64,000 bases of DNA from Chromobacterium phragmitis (GCF_003325475.1 NZ_CP029495.1:2852001-2916000); one strand, 5' to 3'. Counted from the first letter of the stretch, positions 24,883 through 34,074 are shown. Numbers and translations are program-made. Notes: a model not told the origin generated them from the sequence alone.

Positions 24883-26706
24883 TTACAGGCCGACGATCTT
24901 GACTTTTTGGCCCGGTTGCAAATGGCTGGTCTGGCGTCCGCCGTTCACCTGCTGGATGTCGTGGTGGGTCACCCCGAAGCGGCGGGCGATGCTGAACAGG
25001 GTATCGCCGCGGCGAACCACGTATTCGGTGCTGTGGCGGGGCTGAGTGGCGGCGGGGCGGCGCTCGGCGACCTGAACCAGCGCAGAATCGGCGTTGCCGC
25101 CATCGCTCGCGGTGGCAATCGCATCCGCAGAGGAGTCGGCTTTCAGCCTCAGTTTCTGGCCTACCTGAACCAGATTGCCATCCAGCTGATTCAGAGATTT
25201 CAGATCGCTGACGCTGAGATTGCTGCGGCGGGCGATGCTGAACAGCGTGTCGCCGCTGGCGACGGTGTAGCTGCCCAAGTCTCGGGTAGCCAGCGACTTG
25301 GCTGCGGCGCCGTCTTCTCCTGGCGCGGTAGCGCTGGCAAGCAGCACGGCTTGGCGAGCGGCGAGGCCTGCGTCGGCCAAGGGTTGGGAGGCTGCCGGAG
25401 CCGGCGGGGCCGCAGAGGCGATTGGTTGCGGGGCTTGAGCTGGGGCCTGGGCGATCTGGACAACGGAGGCTTGCGGCGCGGTGGACTGGGAGGGCGCTTC
25501 CGCCTGGGCGATCATGGTGGCGCCTGCGCTTGCCGGGGCGTCGCCTATCGGCGTATCTACCGATTCGACCGGCTGACCATCGTTCAGCGGCTTGTTCATC
25601 GCCACCAGCACAGGCTGGCCAGCCTTCAGAGTGCCGCCGCCTATGCGATTGGCCGCAATCAGCTGGCTGGTGCTCATGCCATGCTGGTTGGCGATTTCGC
25701 TGGCGCTCTCGTCACCCTTGGGAATATAGACTTCCCAGGTCAGCAAGGGCTTGTCCCACTTGTTCAGGTTGGCTTCGAATCTATCCACCTTGGACGCGGG
25801 CAGCAGCATCTGGCGCCCGGCCTTATAGGCGAAGACCGGCAGGTTGAACGCGGGGTTCAGCTCCTTGAACTCGGACACGGAGATGCCGGCCAGTTTGGCG
25901 GCGATGTCGATATTCATGTGCTTGCCGGTGCTGACGGCCACGAAGTAGGGCTTGTTGGGGAACTTGTCCAGATGGACGCCGAAGCGCTCCGGATGTTCCA
26001 GAATATTACGAACCGCCAGCAGCTTGGGCACGTAGTTGCGCGTCTCGTTGGGCAGGCGGATGTTTTCGTAGGTGGGTTCCAAGCCGCTGGCCTGGGCCTT
26101 GGCGATGGCTCGGGACAGATTGCCTTCGCCCCAGTTGTAGGCGGCCAAGGCCAGGTTCCAGTCGCCGAACTGAGCGTACAGGTTCTGCAGGTAATCGAGC
26201 GCGGCGCGGGTGGCGTCGGTCACGTCGCGGCGGCCGTCGTACCACCAGGTCTGTTCCAGCCCGTAGTGTCGGCCGGTGGCGGGCATGAATTGCCACAGCC
26301 CGGCGGCGCCGACGCGCGAATTGGCAGTGGGCACGAAGGCGCTCTCCACCATCGGCAGCAGTGCGATCTCCGTCGGCATGCCGCGGCGTTCGACTTCGTT
26401 CATGATGTGGAACAGGTATTTCCGGCTACGGTCCAGCGTGCGTTTGAAGTATTCGGGGCGGCTGGCGTAAAGGCGTTCCTGGCGGCGAACCACGTCGGCA
26501 TTGACTTCGTCCAGCTGAAACCCTTCCCGCGCGCGCTTCCACACATCGTCGCCGTTGCGCAGCAGACTGGAGTTCAGCAGCATCATGTCGAGGCCGGCGG
26601 CCATCGCTTCGTCGACGCCGGACGAAGGCGTTGGGGCCGCCTGGGCCGACGATGCGAAAAGCAATGCGAGCGACACGGCGAGTGTCAATGGAGTGAAGCG
26701 TTTCAT
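24883..26706 (-). CDS. mltD: Membrane-bound lytic murein transglycosylase D with LysM repeats
   Basis: The 607-residue precursor has a signal peptide ending AQAA (about residue 24). A GH23 transglycosylase domain (about residues 110-260) carries the catalytic Glu in MVESAFVPTANS, the AAGLWQFMPATGRHYGL motif and AYNWGEGNLSRAI. Three LysM peptidoglycan-binding modules follow: one diverged near residue 330, then YTVASGDTLFSIA near residue 478 and YVVRRGDTLFSIA near 563, with an Ala/Pro/Gln-rich linker. It cleaves glycan strands to 1,6-anhydromuropeptides. No lipobox is obvious. Confidence 0.93.
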   Translation of the reverse strand: MKRFTPLTLAVSLALLFASSAQAAPTPSSGVDEAMAAGLDMMLLNSSLLRNGDDVWKRAREGFQLDEVNADVVRRQERLYASRPEYFKRTLDRSRKYLFHIMNEVERRGMPTEIALLPMVESAFVPTANSRVGAAGLWQFMPATGRHYGLEQTWWYDGRRDVTDATRAALDYLQNLYAQFGDWNLALAAYNWGEGNLSRAIAKAQASGLEPTYENIRLPNETRNYVPKLLAVRNILEHPERFGVHLDKFPNKPYFVAVSTGKHMNIDIAAKLAGISVSEFKELNPAFNLPVFAYKAGRQMLLPASKVDRFEANLNKWDKPLLTWEVYIPKGDESASEIANQHGMSTSQLIAANRIGGGTLKAGQPVLVAMNKPLNDGQPVESVDTPIGDAPASAGATMIAQAEAPSQSTAPQASVVQIAQAPAQAPQPIASAAPPAPAASQPLADAGLAARQAVLLASATAPGEDGAAAKSLATRDLGSYTVASGDTLFSIARRSNLSVSDLKSLNQLDGNLVQVGQKLRLKADSSADAIATASDGGNADSALVQVAERRPAATQPRHSTEYVVRRGDTLFSIARRFGVTHHDIQQVNGGRQTSHLQPGQKVKIVGL

Positions 26707-26876
26707 TCAGACGGGCCCGTAATTCTGATTCCGGCTGATGCTAAACATGCGCCAGGGGGGTGTCAATCGAAAAAGGCAAACCATTTCATGCGCTTTTATT
26801 GCTTATAGCTCATTTCACCAGCAAGTGAAGGGCTTTGCGAAAGCACCTCGGAAACTTACGTATCTCGCATGCCTTT

Positions 26877-27641
26877 TCAGCGAAAATCGTTCTTCCATTC
26901 CCTCAGCCGCGCGAAACAGGCTTCCTCGCTGTCTCCCGATTTGCCGCCGCGCGGTTCCAGCGTTTTTCGCAATGCAGGCTCGCCGCTGCGCAGGAAGGGA
27001 TTGCTGGCGGTTTCCAGCGCGATGGTGCTCGGCAGAGTCGGCAGTCCGCGCTGGCGCAGCGCGCTATCCCGGCTCAGGCGCATCGCGAGTATCGGATTAT
27101 GCTGATCGGCGGCCAACGCGAAGCGCAGGTTGGAAAGCGTGTATTCGTGAGCCGGGTAAACCTTGGTTTGCGGCGGCAATCTGGCCAGTTTTTTCAGAGA
27201 GGCCAGCATCTGCCACGGGGTGCCTTCGAATACCCTGCCGCAGCCCGCCGCGAACAGCGTGTCGCCGCAAAACAGCACGTCTTCTATCAGGTATGCAAGG
27301 TGATCGAGCGTGTGGCCCGGCACTTCCAGTACGCTGGCTTGTCCCATGCCGAGCGCGATGACATCGCCTTCGCGTACGGGGTGGCTGATGCCGGGGATGC
27401 CTGCCGGTCCGTAGACGGGTGTGTCCGGCCAGACTTGCAGCAGTTCCGTCAGCCCGCCGCAATGGTCGGCGTGGTGATGGGTGATCAAGATGGCTTCCAG
27501 CGCCAGTTTTTCCGACTCCAGATGGCGCAGCAACGGCGCGGCGTCGCCGGGGTCCACGGCGACTGCGCGAGCGTCCTGGCTCAAAACCCAGATATAATTG
27601 TCTGAGAATGCCCCCACGGGGGCGATGCTAAACGTGGCTGC
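26877..27641 (-). CDS. gloB: Hydroxyacylglutathione hydrolase (glyoxalase II)
   Basis: The 254-residue metallo-beta-lactamase-fold enzyme has the binuclear metal motif THHHADH near residue 52, VPGHTLDH and CGDTLF, with the glyoxalase II C-terminal domain (PAHEYTLSNLRFA, NPFLR). It hydrolyses S-lactoylglutathione to lactate, completing methylglyoxal detoxification. GGAGA lies 8 bases before the ATG at 27639-27641. Its start is only 16 bases from the start of the divergent methyltransferase gene. Confidence 0.95.
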   Translation of the reverse strand, partial: AATFSIAPVGAFSDNYIWVLSQDARAVAVDPGDAAPLLRHLESEKLALEAILITHHHADHCGGLTELLQVWPDTPVYGPAGIPGISHPVREGDVIALGMGQASVLEVPGHTLDHLAYLIEDVLFCGDTLFAAGCGRVFEGTPWQMLASLKKLARLPPQTKVYPAHEYTLSNLRFALAADQHNPILAMRLSRDSALRQRGLPTLPSTIALETASNPFLRSGEPALRKTLEPRGGKSGDSEEACFARLREWKNDFR

Positions 27642-27657
27642 CATAAGGCTTTTCTCC

Positions 27658-28422
27658 ATGAAAAATTCGTTTGGCGCCTGGCTGACCGGCACCGAGCTCG
27701 GGCGTTATCTGCTGGAGCGGGAGCAGGACTATTTCGAACGCGCGGTGACAGACGCCTTCGGTTACCACGCGGTGCAGGTCGGCGTTCCGGAAATGGATTG
27801 CCTGCGCGGCAACCGCATCCCCTGGCAATGCAAGGCCGCGGAGGCCGGAGCGGTGGACGTGCGCTGCGATCCGGCTTTTTTGCCGTTCGAAACCCGAAGT
27901 CTGGATCTGCTGGTGATGCCCCATGTGCTGGATTTTACCACCCAGCCGCACCAGGTATTGCGCGAAGCGGATCGTGTGCTGATGCCGGAGGGCCGGCTGG
28001 TCTTGACAGGCTTCAACCCGCTGTCGCTATGGGGCGTGCGCCGTCTGATCCAGGGGAAAGAGTCGGCGCCGTGGAACGGCAACTTCTTCACCCAGTTGCG
28101 AATCAAGGACTGGCTGGCGTTGTTGGACCTGGAGCTGGATGACGGCGCCTTCATCGGCTACGCGCCGCCTTTCGCCCGGCAGGACTGGCTGGCACGCTGC
28201 GACTTCCTCGAGGATGCCGGCGAGCGCTGGTGGCCGCTGGCCGGCGGCGTGTATGGCATCGAAGCGGTCAAGCGCCAGCGCGGCATGCGGCTGATCACAC
28301 CCAACTGGAAGCAGCCGGTCAAGAAGAAGGGCGCGTTGGGCGTGGTGGCGGGCAATGAGCGGCAGCGCGCGCACAGGAAGACGGAAACAACCGAGCGGGA
28401 CGGCGTATCGTCCTGCCAATAA
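27658..28422 (+). CDS. SAM-dependent methyltransferase (YafS-like position)
   Basis: The 254-residue class I methyltransferase-like protein has a diverged SAM site. The canonical glycine-rich motif I is weak, but a motif IV/post-motif region (SLDLLVMPHVLDF, READRVLMPEGRLVLTGFNPLSLWG) is clear. The gene order gloB-methyltransferase-rnhA-dnaQ matches E. coli gloB-yafS-rnhA-dnaQ, so this is probably the YafS counterpart. The substrate is unknown. The C-terminus is basic. Confidence 0.85.
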   Translation: MKNSFGAWLTGTELGRYLLEREQDYFERAVTDAFGYHAVQVGVPEMDCLRGNRIPWQCKAAEAGAVDVRCDPAFLPFETRSLDLLVMPHVLDFTTQPHQVLREADRVLMPEGRLVLTGFNPLSLWGVRRLIQGKESAPWNGNFFTQLRIKDWLALLDLELDDGAFIGYAPPFARQDWLARCDFLEDAGERWWPLAGGVYGIEAVKRQRGMRLITPNWKQPVKKKGALGVVAGNERQRAHRKTETTERDGVSSCQ

Positions 28423-28432
28423 ATGAGACAGC

Positions 28433-28876
28433 ATGACGACAGAAGACAAGGTCGAGATTTACACCGATGGCGCTTGCAAGGGCAACCCCGGTCCCGGAGG
28501 CTGGGGCGCTTTGCTGCGTTACAAGGGCAAGGAAAAGGAACTGTTCGGCGGCGAGCGAGGCACCACCAACAACCGCATGGAAATCATGGCGGTAATCCGG
28601 GGCCTGGGGGCGTTGAACCGGCCGTGCCGGGTGGTGGTCTACACCGACTCCCAGTATGTGCAAAAAGGCATTTCCGAATGGATACACGGCTGGAAGGCGC
28701 GCGGCTGGAAAACCGCGGCCAAGGAGCCGGTGAAGAACGCCGACCTGTGGCAGGAACTGGACGCCGCGCGCAATCGCCATCTGGATGTGGAGTGGCGTTG
28801 GGTCAAGGGCCACTCTGGCCACGAATTCAACGAGAGAGCCGATCAACTCGCCAACAAGGGCGTGGAGTCGGTCTGA
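28433..28876 (+). CDS. rnhA: Ribonuclease HI
   Basis: The 147-residue enzyme cleaves RNA in RNA-DNA hybrids. Catalytic acidic residues appear in IYTDGAC (Asp), NNRMEIMA (Glu), VYTDSQYV (Asp) and ERADQLAN (Asp), with the basic handle region HGWKARGWKTAAKEPVKN. The length matches E. coli RNase HI (155). It starts 10 bases after the methyltransferase stop and precedes dnaQ by about 50 bases. Confidence 0.96.
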   Translation: MTTEDKVEIYTDGACKGNPGPGGWGALLRYKGKEKELFGGERGTTNNRMEIMAVIRGLGALNRPCRVVVYTDSQYVQKGISEWIHGWKARGWKTAAKEPVKNADLWQELDAARNRHLDVEWRWVKGHSGHEFNERADQLANKGVESV

Positions 28877-28928
28877 CCAGAAGACACGCCGCGGCGCCGA
28901 CGATTCGGCTTCGCGGGCAGGACGCAGC

Positions 28929-29648
28929 ATGAGACAAATTATCCTCGATACCGAAACCACCGGTCTCGATCCGCAGCAGGGCCATCGCATCATCGAATTC
29001 GCCGGCCTGGAAATGGTCGGCCGCAAGCTGACCGGCAAGCACCTTCATCTATATATACATCCGCAGCGCGCGATCGACCCCGAGGCGCAGCGCGTGCACG
29101 GGATCTCGCTGGAGTTTCTGGAGGGCAAGCCGGCGTTCGCCGCGGTGGGGCGGGAGATCGCCGATTTCCTGCGCGACGCCGAGCTGATCATCCACAACGC
29201 GCCGTTCGACGTCGGCTTCCTCAACGCCGAGTTCGCCAAGGTGGGCATCGAGCCGGTGGGCCAGCTGTGCGCCAACGTGATCGACACGCTGGCCGAGGCG
29301 CGCGACATGTTCCCCGGCAAGCGCAACAGTCTGGACGCGCTGTGCGACCGTTTCGAGATCGACCGCTCCAACCGGACGCTGCACGGCGCGCTGGTGGACT
29401 GCGAGTTGCTGTCCGAAGTCTACTTGTGGATGACGCGCGGCCAGGAAAGCCTGGCGATGGACATCGAGGTGGAGCTGCCCGGCGGCGACGCCGGCGCCAT
29501 CCAGTTCGAACGCAAGCCGCTGAAGGTGCTGGGCGCGAACGAGGCCGAAGAGGCCGAGCACCGGGCGTATCTCGACGCGCTGGACAAGACGGTGAAGGGC
29601 GCCTGCGTGTGGCGCGTCCTGGAACAAGCCGCGCAGGCGGAGGGCTGA
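28929..29648 (+). CDS. dnaQ: DNA polymerase III epsilon subunit (3'-5' proofreading exonuclease)
   Basis: The 239-residue DnaQ-family exonuclease has ExoI IILDTETTGLDP (Asp and Glu), ExoII HNAPFDVGFLN and ExoIII HGALVDCELLSEVYL, giving the DEDDh set. The C-terminal segment after about residue 190 would bind the alpha subunit. The ATG at 28929 starts right at the first beta strand (MRQIILDTE). It proofreads replication together with the polymerase encoded elsewhere. Confidence 0.95.
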   Translation: MRQIILDTETTGLDPQQGHRIIEFAGLEMVGRKLTGKHLHLYIHPQRAIDPEAQRVHGISLEFLEGKPAFAAVGREIADFLRDAELIIHNAPFDVGFLNAEFAKVGIEPVGQLCANVIDTLAEARDMFPGKRNSLDALCDRFEIDRSNRTLHGALVDCELLSEVYLWMTRGQESLAMDIEVELPGGDAGAIQFERKPLKVLGANEAEEAEHRAYLDALDKTVKGACVWRVLEQAAQAEG

Positions 29649-29652
29649 GGCG

Positions 29653-30339
29653 ATGGCCAGAATGATAGCGCTGGTGCCGGCAGCCGGCACCGGCAGCCGT
29701 TTCGGCGCGCCCAGCCCCAAGCAATACCTGCAATTGAACGGCAAGCCGCTGATGTGGCACACGCTGGCCGCGCTGGCGGCGACGCCGGGCGTGGACGAGG
29801 TGGCGGTGGTGATTTCGCCGCAGGACGAGTGGTTCGACGATTTCGATTGGGATCTGCCCAAATTGTCGGTCCACCGCGTCGGCGGCTCCTGCCGCGCCGA
29901 AAGCGTGGCCAATGGCCTGGGGGCGCTGGCGTGCGAGGCGGAGGACTGGGTGCTGGTGCACGACGCCGCGCGCTGTTGCGTGCCGGTGGCCGCGGTGGAG
30001 CGGCTGATCGCCGCGCTGGCCGGCCACGAGGTGGGCGGGCTGCTGGCGCTGCCGGTGCCCGACACCGTCAAACGCGCCGACGCCGACGGTCAGGTCGCGG
30101 TCACCGTGCCGCGCAAGGGGTTGTGGCTGGCGCAGACGCCGCAGATGTTCCGCGCCGGCCTGCTGGCCAAGGCGCTGCTGGGCATGGCGGCCGAAGACAT
30201 CACCGACGAGGCGTCCGCGATCGAGCGCTTGGGGCTGAAGCCCTTGCTGGTTGAGGGCGACGCCCAGAACTTCAAGGTCACTTATCCGCGCGACCTGGCG
30301 CTGGCACGCGCCATCCTGGCCGCGCGCGAAGAACGCTGA
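29653..30339 (+). CDS. ispD: 2-C-methyl-D-erythritol 4-phosphate cytidylyltransferase
   Basis: The 228-residue enzyme of the MEP isoprenoid pathway has the nucleotide-binding loop VPAAGTGSRFGAPSPKQY, VHDAARCC, and late conserved residues TDEASAIERLG and EGDAQNFKVTYP. It makes CDP-methylerythritol from MEP and CTP. It starts 4 bases after dnaQ and precedes ispF, the usual pairing. An alternative ATG three codons later (MIALVPAAG) is possible. Confidence 0.95.
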   Translation: MARMIALVPAAGTGSRFGAPSPKQYLQLNGKPLMWHTLAALAATPGVDEVAVVISPQDEWFDDFDWDLPKLSVHRVGGSCRAESVANGLGALACEAEDWVLVHDAARCCVPVAAVERLIAALAGHEVGGLLALPVPDTVKRADADGQVAVTVPRKGLWLAQTPQMFRAGLLAKALLGMAAEDITDEASAIERLGLKPLLVEGDAQNFKVTYPRDLALARAILAAREER

Positions 30340-30354
30340 AAGACAAGGAATCCT

Positions 30355-30831
30355 ATGTTTCGCATCGGACAAGGCTATGACGTGCACCAGCTGGTGGAAG
30401 GCCGGCCGCTGATTCTGGGCGGGGTGGACGTCCCGCACGACAAGGGCCTGCTCGGCCATTCCGACGCCGACGCGCTGCTGCACGCGATCACCGACGCCTT
30501 GCTGGGCGCGGCCGCGCTGGGCGACATCGGCCGCCACTTCCCGGACACCGCGGCCGAATTCAAGGGCGCGGACAGCCGCGCGTTGCTGCGCGAGGCGGCG
30601 GCGCGGGTGCGGGCCGCCGGCTGGCGGCCGGTCAATGTGGACAGCACGTTGATCGCGCAGCGGCCTAAATTGGCGCCGCACATCGACGCGATGCGCGCCA
30701 ACATCGCCGCCGACCTGGGCCTGGACGTCGGCGCGGTCAACGTCAAGGGCAAGACCAACGAGAAGCTGGGCTATCTGGGCCGCTGCGAGGCGATAGAGGC
30801 GCAGGCCGTCTGCCTGCTGATGCCGGCCTAG
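30355..30831 (+). CDS. ispF: 2-C-methyl-D-erythritol 2,4-cyclodiphosphate synthase
   Basis: The 158-residue trimeric zinc enzyme has the metal motif GYDVH (Asp, His), the HSDADALLHAITDALLGAA stretch with a third ligand His, and the C-terminal KTNEKLGYLGRCEAIEA signature. It converts CDP-ME 2-phosphate to the cyclodiphosphate, three steps before the isoprenoid precursors. It lies 15 bases after ispD, with a GGAAT-type ribosome site. Confidence 0.96.
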   Translation: MFRIGQGYDVHQLVEGRPLILGGVDVPHDKGLLGHSDADALLHAITDALLGAAALGDIGRHFPDTAAEFKGADSRALLREAAARVRAAGWRPVNVDSTLIAQRPKLAPHIDAMRANIAADLGLDVGAVNVKGKTNEKLGYLGRCEAIEAQAVCLLMPA

Positions 30832-30927
30832 CGCCCTGGGCATGCCGGTTCGGCACGCTTGTGGGATAATCGCGCATCATCGCCCATGCCGGCCATGGGC
30901 GGCACAACACCAACAGGAGGCCTCATC

Positions 30928-31587
30928 ATGCTGACTCAGGATCAACTGAAACTCGCCGTCGCCAAGAAAGCGCTGGAATTCGTACCGGAAGACGCCGTCA
31001 TCGGGGTGGGCACCGGCAGCACCGTCAACCTGTTCATCGAAGAGCTGGCCGGCATCAAGGGCCGCATCAAGGGCGCGGTGTCCAGCTCCGAGGCCTCCAC
31101 AGCCCGGCTGAAGGCGCACCATATTCCGGTGTTCGACCTGAACGAAGTGGAAAAGCTGCCGATCTACGTCGACGGCGCCGACGAGATCAACCACCACCTG
31201 CACATGATCAAGGGCGGCGGCGCGGCGCTGACGCGCGAGAAGATCGTCGCCGGCGTGGCCGACGAATTTATTTGCATCGCCGACGAAAAGAAGTACGTGG
31301 CCATGCTGGGCGCCTTCCCGCTGCCGATCGAGGTGATTCCGATGGCGCGCAGCTACGTCGCCCGCGAACTGGTGCGTTTGGGCGGCCATCCGGAACTGCG
31401 CCAGGGCGTGACCACCGACAACGGCAACGTGATCATCGACGTGCACGGCCTGCAGATCATGAAGCCGGTGGAGCTGGAGGAAACCATCAACCACATCGCC
31501 GGCGTCGTCACTTGCGGCCTGTTCGCCCGCCGCCGCGCCGACGTGCTGCTGCTGGGCAAGCAGGACGGGGTGGACGTGCTGCGCTAA
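30928..31587 (+). CDS. rpiA: Ribose-5-phosphate isomerase A
   Basis: The 219-residue enzyme interconverts ribose 5-phosphate and ribulose 5-phosphate. Motifs include IGVGTGSTVN, SSSEAS, VDGADEIN (catalytic Asp and Glu region) and IKGGGAALTREKIVA (catalytic Glu, Lys). The length equals E. coli RpiA (219). CAGGAGG lies 6 bases upstream of the ATG. A GATAAT box near 30864 may be the -10 of a separate promoter, but no clear -35 is seen. Confidence 0.96.
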   Translation: MLTQDQLKLAVAKKALEFVPEDAVIGVGTGSTVNLFIEELAGIKGRIKGAVSSSEASTARLKAHHIPVFDLNEVEKLPIYVDGADEINHHLHMIKGGGAALTREKIVAGVADEFICIADEKKYVAMLGAFPLPIEVIPMARSYVARELVRLGGHPELRQGVTTDNGNVIIDVHGLQIMKPVELEETINHIAGVVTCGLFARRRADVLLLGKQDGVDVLR

Positions 31588-31666
31588 GCGTTGCCGGAAG
31601 CATCTTGAAGCCGCGCCGCGGCCGGATGGCGCATTCGGCCCGCGGCGCGCGGGGCGGAAAGATGGC

Positions 31667-31700
31667 ATGTCACGCGGCTGTCATCTGACTGTCTTACAAT
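31667..31700 (+). promoter_or_regulatory. Pho-box-like repeats and -10 box upstream of phoU
   Basis: Three half-sites are spaced 11 bases apart: TGTCA at 31668, TGTCA at 31679 and TGTCT at 31690. The first two form an 18-base Pho box, ATGTCACGCGGCTGTCAT (31667-31684), ending 10 bases before TACAAT (31695-31700). That is the layout of PhoB-activated promoters, where the Pho box replaces the -35 element. PhoB control is inferred. Confidence 0.68.
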
Positions 31701-31730
31701 CCACCATTTTCGCAAGACCCCGAGGCAAAC

Positions 31731-32435
31731 ATGGCAGAACACATTTCCAAGCAGTTCGATCTGGAACTGGAAACCATCCGGACCCGTGTGCTGCAGATGG
31801 GCGGCCTGGTGGAGCAGCAAATCCTGTCCGCCATCGATGCCCTGATGGCCGGCGACGTGCCGCGCCTGGACAAGGTGATGGCCGAGGACGCGCTGGTCAA
31901 CGCGATGGAAGTGGGCATCGACGACGACTGCCTGCACATCATCGCCCGCCGCCAGCCGGCGGCCAGCGACCTGCGCATCGTCTTCACCGTGATCAAGATC
32001 ATCACCGATCTGGAACGCATCGGCGACGAGGCCTCCAAGATCGCGCGCATGGGCAAGACCATCCACCAGTCCGAGCGCTTCCAGATGCCGCGCTTCCGCG
32101 AGATCGAGAAGATGGCCGACGCGGCGCTGGCGATGCTGCGCCGCGCGCTGGATGCCTTCGCCCGGCTGGACACCAGCGCCGCGCTGGAGCTGGCCGAGGA
32201 AGACCAGTTGCTGGACGAAAACTTCGCGTCCGAACTGCGCCAACTGATCACCTTCATGATGGAGGACCCCCGCACCATCAGCATGTCCATCGACACCCTG
32301 TTCATCTCCAAGGCGATCGAACGGATCGGCGACCACGCCAAGAACATCTCCGAATACGTGGTGTACCTGGTCAAGGGCAAGGACATCCGCCACACCACGC
32401 TGGAAGACATCAAGCGCGAAACCATGGGGCGCTGA
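31731..32435 (+). CDS. phoU: Phosphate signalling protein PhoU
   Basis: The 234-residue all-helical protein consists of two PhoU three-helix repeats, each with the metal-binding (E/D)xxxD pattern: TDLERIGDEASKIARM near residue 90 and KAIERIGDHAKNISEYV near residue 195. PhoU links the Pst phosphate transporter to the PhoR sensor and represses the Pho regulon in high phosphate. No pst genes are adjacent; instead ppx follows. The Pho box upstream suggests induction on phosphate starvation. Confidence 0.94.
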   Translation: MAEHISKQFDLELETIRTRVLQMGGLVEQQILSAIDALMAGDVPRLDKVMAEDALVNAMEVGIDDDCLHIIARRQPAASDLRIVFTVIKIITDLERIGDEASKIARMGKTIHQSERFQMPRFREIEKMADAALAMLRRALDAFARLDTSAALELAEEDQLLDENFASELRQLITFMMEDPRTISMSIDTLFISKAIERIGDHAKNISEYVVYLVKGKDIRHTTLEDIKRETMGR

Positions 32436-32463
32436 GCGGCGCGGTCCGGACATGACGCTGAGC

Positions 32464-32505
32464 GCAAAATGGCGGTAACATCTCGCGGTTACCGCCATTT
32501 TGCTT
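32464..32505 (+). terminator. Long hairpin between phoU and ppx
   Basis: A perfect 16-base inverted repeat (GCAAAATGGCGGTAAC and complement) has an 8-base loop; the 3' arm ends CATTTTGC. The T run is short and inside the stem, so it may terminate partially or act in both directions. Confidence 0.6.
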
Positions 32506-32576
32506 GCCGGGCGCGCCGGGCGTTGTTCGCTCCGCTGCGGCCCCGCGGGCGCAACCGAACAAGAAAAGGGGTGTCC

Positions 32577-34070
32577 TTGACACACGCCGCGCCCCCGCAC
32601 ACCGTGCTGGCCACCATCGATCTGGGTTCCAACAGCTTCCGGCTGCAAGTGTCCCGCGTGGTGGACGACCAGCTGTACGCCCTGGACGTGATGAAAGAAA
32701 CCGTGCGCCTGGGCGCCGGCCTCACCGCCGACAAACACCTGAACGACGACACCCAGGAGCGCGCGCTGGCCTGCCTCGCCCGCTTCGGCGAGCGCTTGCG
32801 CGGCTTCGTGCCGGCCCAGGTGCGGGTGGTGGGCACCAATACCTTGCGCGTGGCCAAAAACGCGCCGTCCTTCATCGCCGAGGCCGAGGAGCGCCTGGGT
32901 TTTCCGATCGAAGTGATCGCCGGCCGCGAAGAGGCCCGTCTGATCTATCTGGGCGCCGCCCACTCGCTGCCGGACACCAAAGAGCGCCGGATGGTGGTGG
33001 ATATCGGCGGCGGCTCCACCGAGTTCATCATCGGCAGCCATTACAAGGCGCTGGTCACCGAGAGCCTGCCGCTGGGCTGCGTCAGCTACACGCTGCGCTT
33101 CTTTCCGGACGGCAAGCTGACCCGCGCCAACTTCCGCGACGCCACGCTGGCCGCGCGCAATGAGATCCAGCGCATCCGCCACGAATACCGCCCCAGCGAA
33201 TGGCAGCTCGCCGTCGGCACCTCCGGCACCGCGCGCTCGCTGCGCGACGTGCTGGAAATCAACGACTGGAGCCGGGCCGACATCACGCTGGCCGGCATGG
33301 AGCAACTGCGCGAGGTGCTGATCAAGCAGGGCAGCATAGACGCGGTCAAGGTCAACGGCCTCAAGGCCGATCGCGCGCCGGTGCTGGCCGGCGGCCTCGC
33401 CATCATGATCGCGGTGTTCGAGGAGCTGGAAGTCGAGAAGATGATCGTCACCGAGGGCGCGCTGCGCGACGGCGTGCTGTACGATCTCCTGGGCCGCCAG
33501 CGCGAGAAGGACATGCGCGACAGCACTGTCGCGCTATTCAAGCGCCGCTACCATGCCGACACTCAGCAGGCGGAGCGCGTCAACCAGCTGGCCGAGCGCT
33601 TATACCGGATGCTGGCCGGCGAGGACGTCGACCAGGACATGCTCAAGCGCCTGTCGTGGGCGGCCAAGCTGCACGAGATCGGTCTGACCATCGCCCACAC
33701 CGCTTACCACAAGCATTCCGCCTATATTCTGCAAAACGCCGACATGCCCGGTTTTTCCAAGCGCGAACAGGCGACGCTGGCCGCCATCGTATTGGGCCAC
33801 CGCGGCGACATGGGCAAGATGGCGCAATACATCAGCCAGCCCGCGCTGTGGCAGGCGGTGGTGGCGCTGCGCCTCGCGGTGCTGTTTTATCGCAGCCGCA
33901 TCAACGCCGCGCTGCCGGCCGAGCTGGACCTGCGGCAGCACGCGCGCGGCTTCACGCTGTCGCTGAGCGGGGACTGGCTGGAAGCCAATCCGCTGTCGGC
34001 CAGCAGCTTCCGCCAGGAAGTGGGCCAGTGGAAGAACGTAGGCTTCCAGCTGGACATCGTGCAAAAGTGA
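32577..34070 (+). CDS. ppx: Exopolyphosphatase (Ppx/GppA family)
   Basis: The roughly 497-residue protein has the actin-like ASKHA fold: TIDLGSNSFRLQV near residue 12, the phosphate loop VDIGGGSTEFI near residue 143, GTSGTAR, and catalytic Glu in GREEARLIYLGA. A C-terminal HD-like helical domain follows (AAKLHEIGLTIAHTAYHKH). It degrades inorganic polyphosphate (or pppGpp). The TTG at 32577 is preferred because AAGGGG lies 6-7 bases before it; a GTG two codons earlier is too close to that site. Location next to phoU fits phosphate metabolism. Confidence 0.92.
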   Translation: MTHAAPPHTVLATIDLGSNSFRLQVSRVVDDQLYALDVMKETVRLGAGLTADKHLNDDTQERALACLARFGERLRGFVPAQVRVVGTNTLRVAKNAPSFIAEAEERLGFPIEVIAGREEARLIYLGAAHSLPDTKERRMVVDIGGGSTEFIIGSHYKALVTESLPLGCVSYTLRFFPDGKLTRANFRDATLAARNEIQRIRHEYRPSEWQLAVGTSGTARSLRDVLEINDWSRADITLAGMEQLREVLIKQGSIDAVKVNGLKADRAPVLAGGLAIMIAVFEELEVEKMIVTEGALRDGVLYDLLGRQREKDMRDSTVALFKRRYHADTQQAERVNQLAERLYRMLAGEDVDQDMLKRLSWAAKLHEIGLTIAHTAYHKHSAYILQNADMPGFSKREQATLAAIVLGHRGDMGKMAQYISQPALWQAVVALRLAVLFYRSRINAALPAELDLRQHARGFTLSLSGDWLEANPLSASSFRQEVGQWKNVGFQLDIVQK

Positions 34071-34074
34071 CGCC

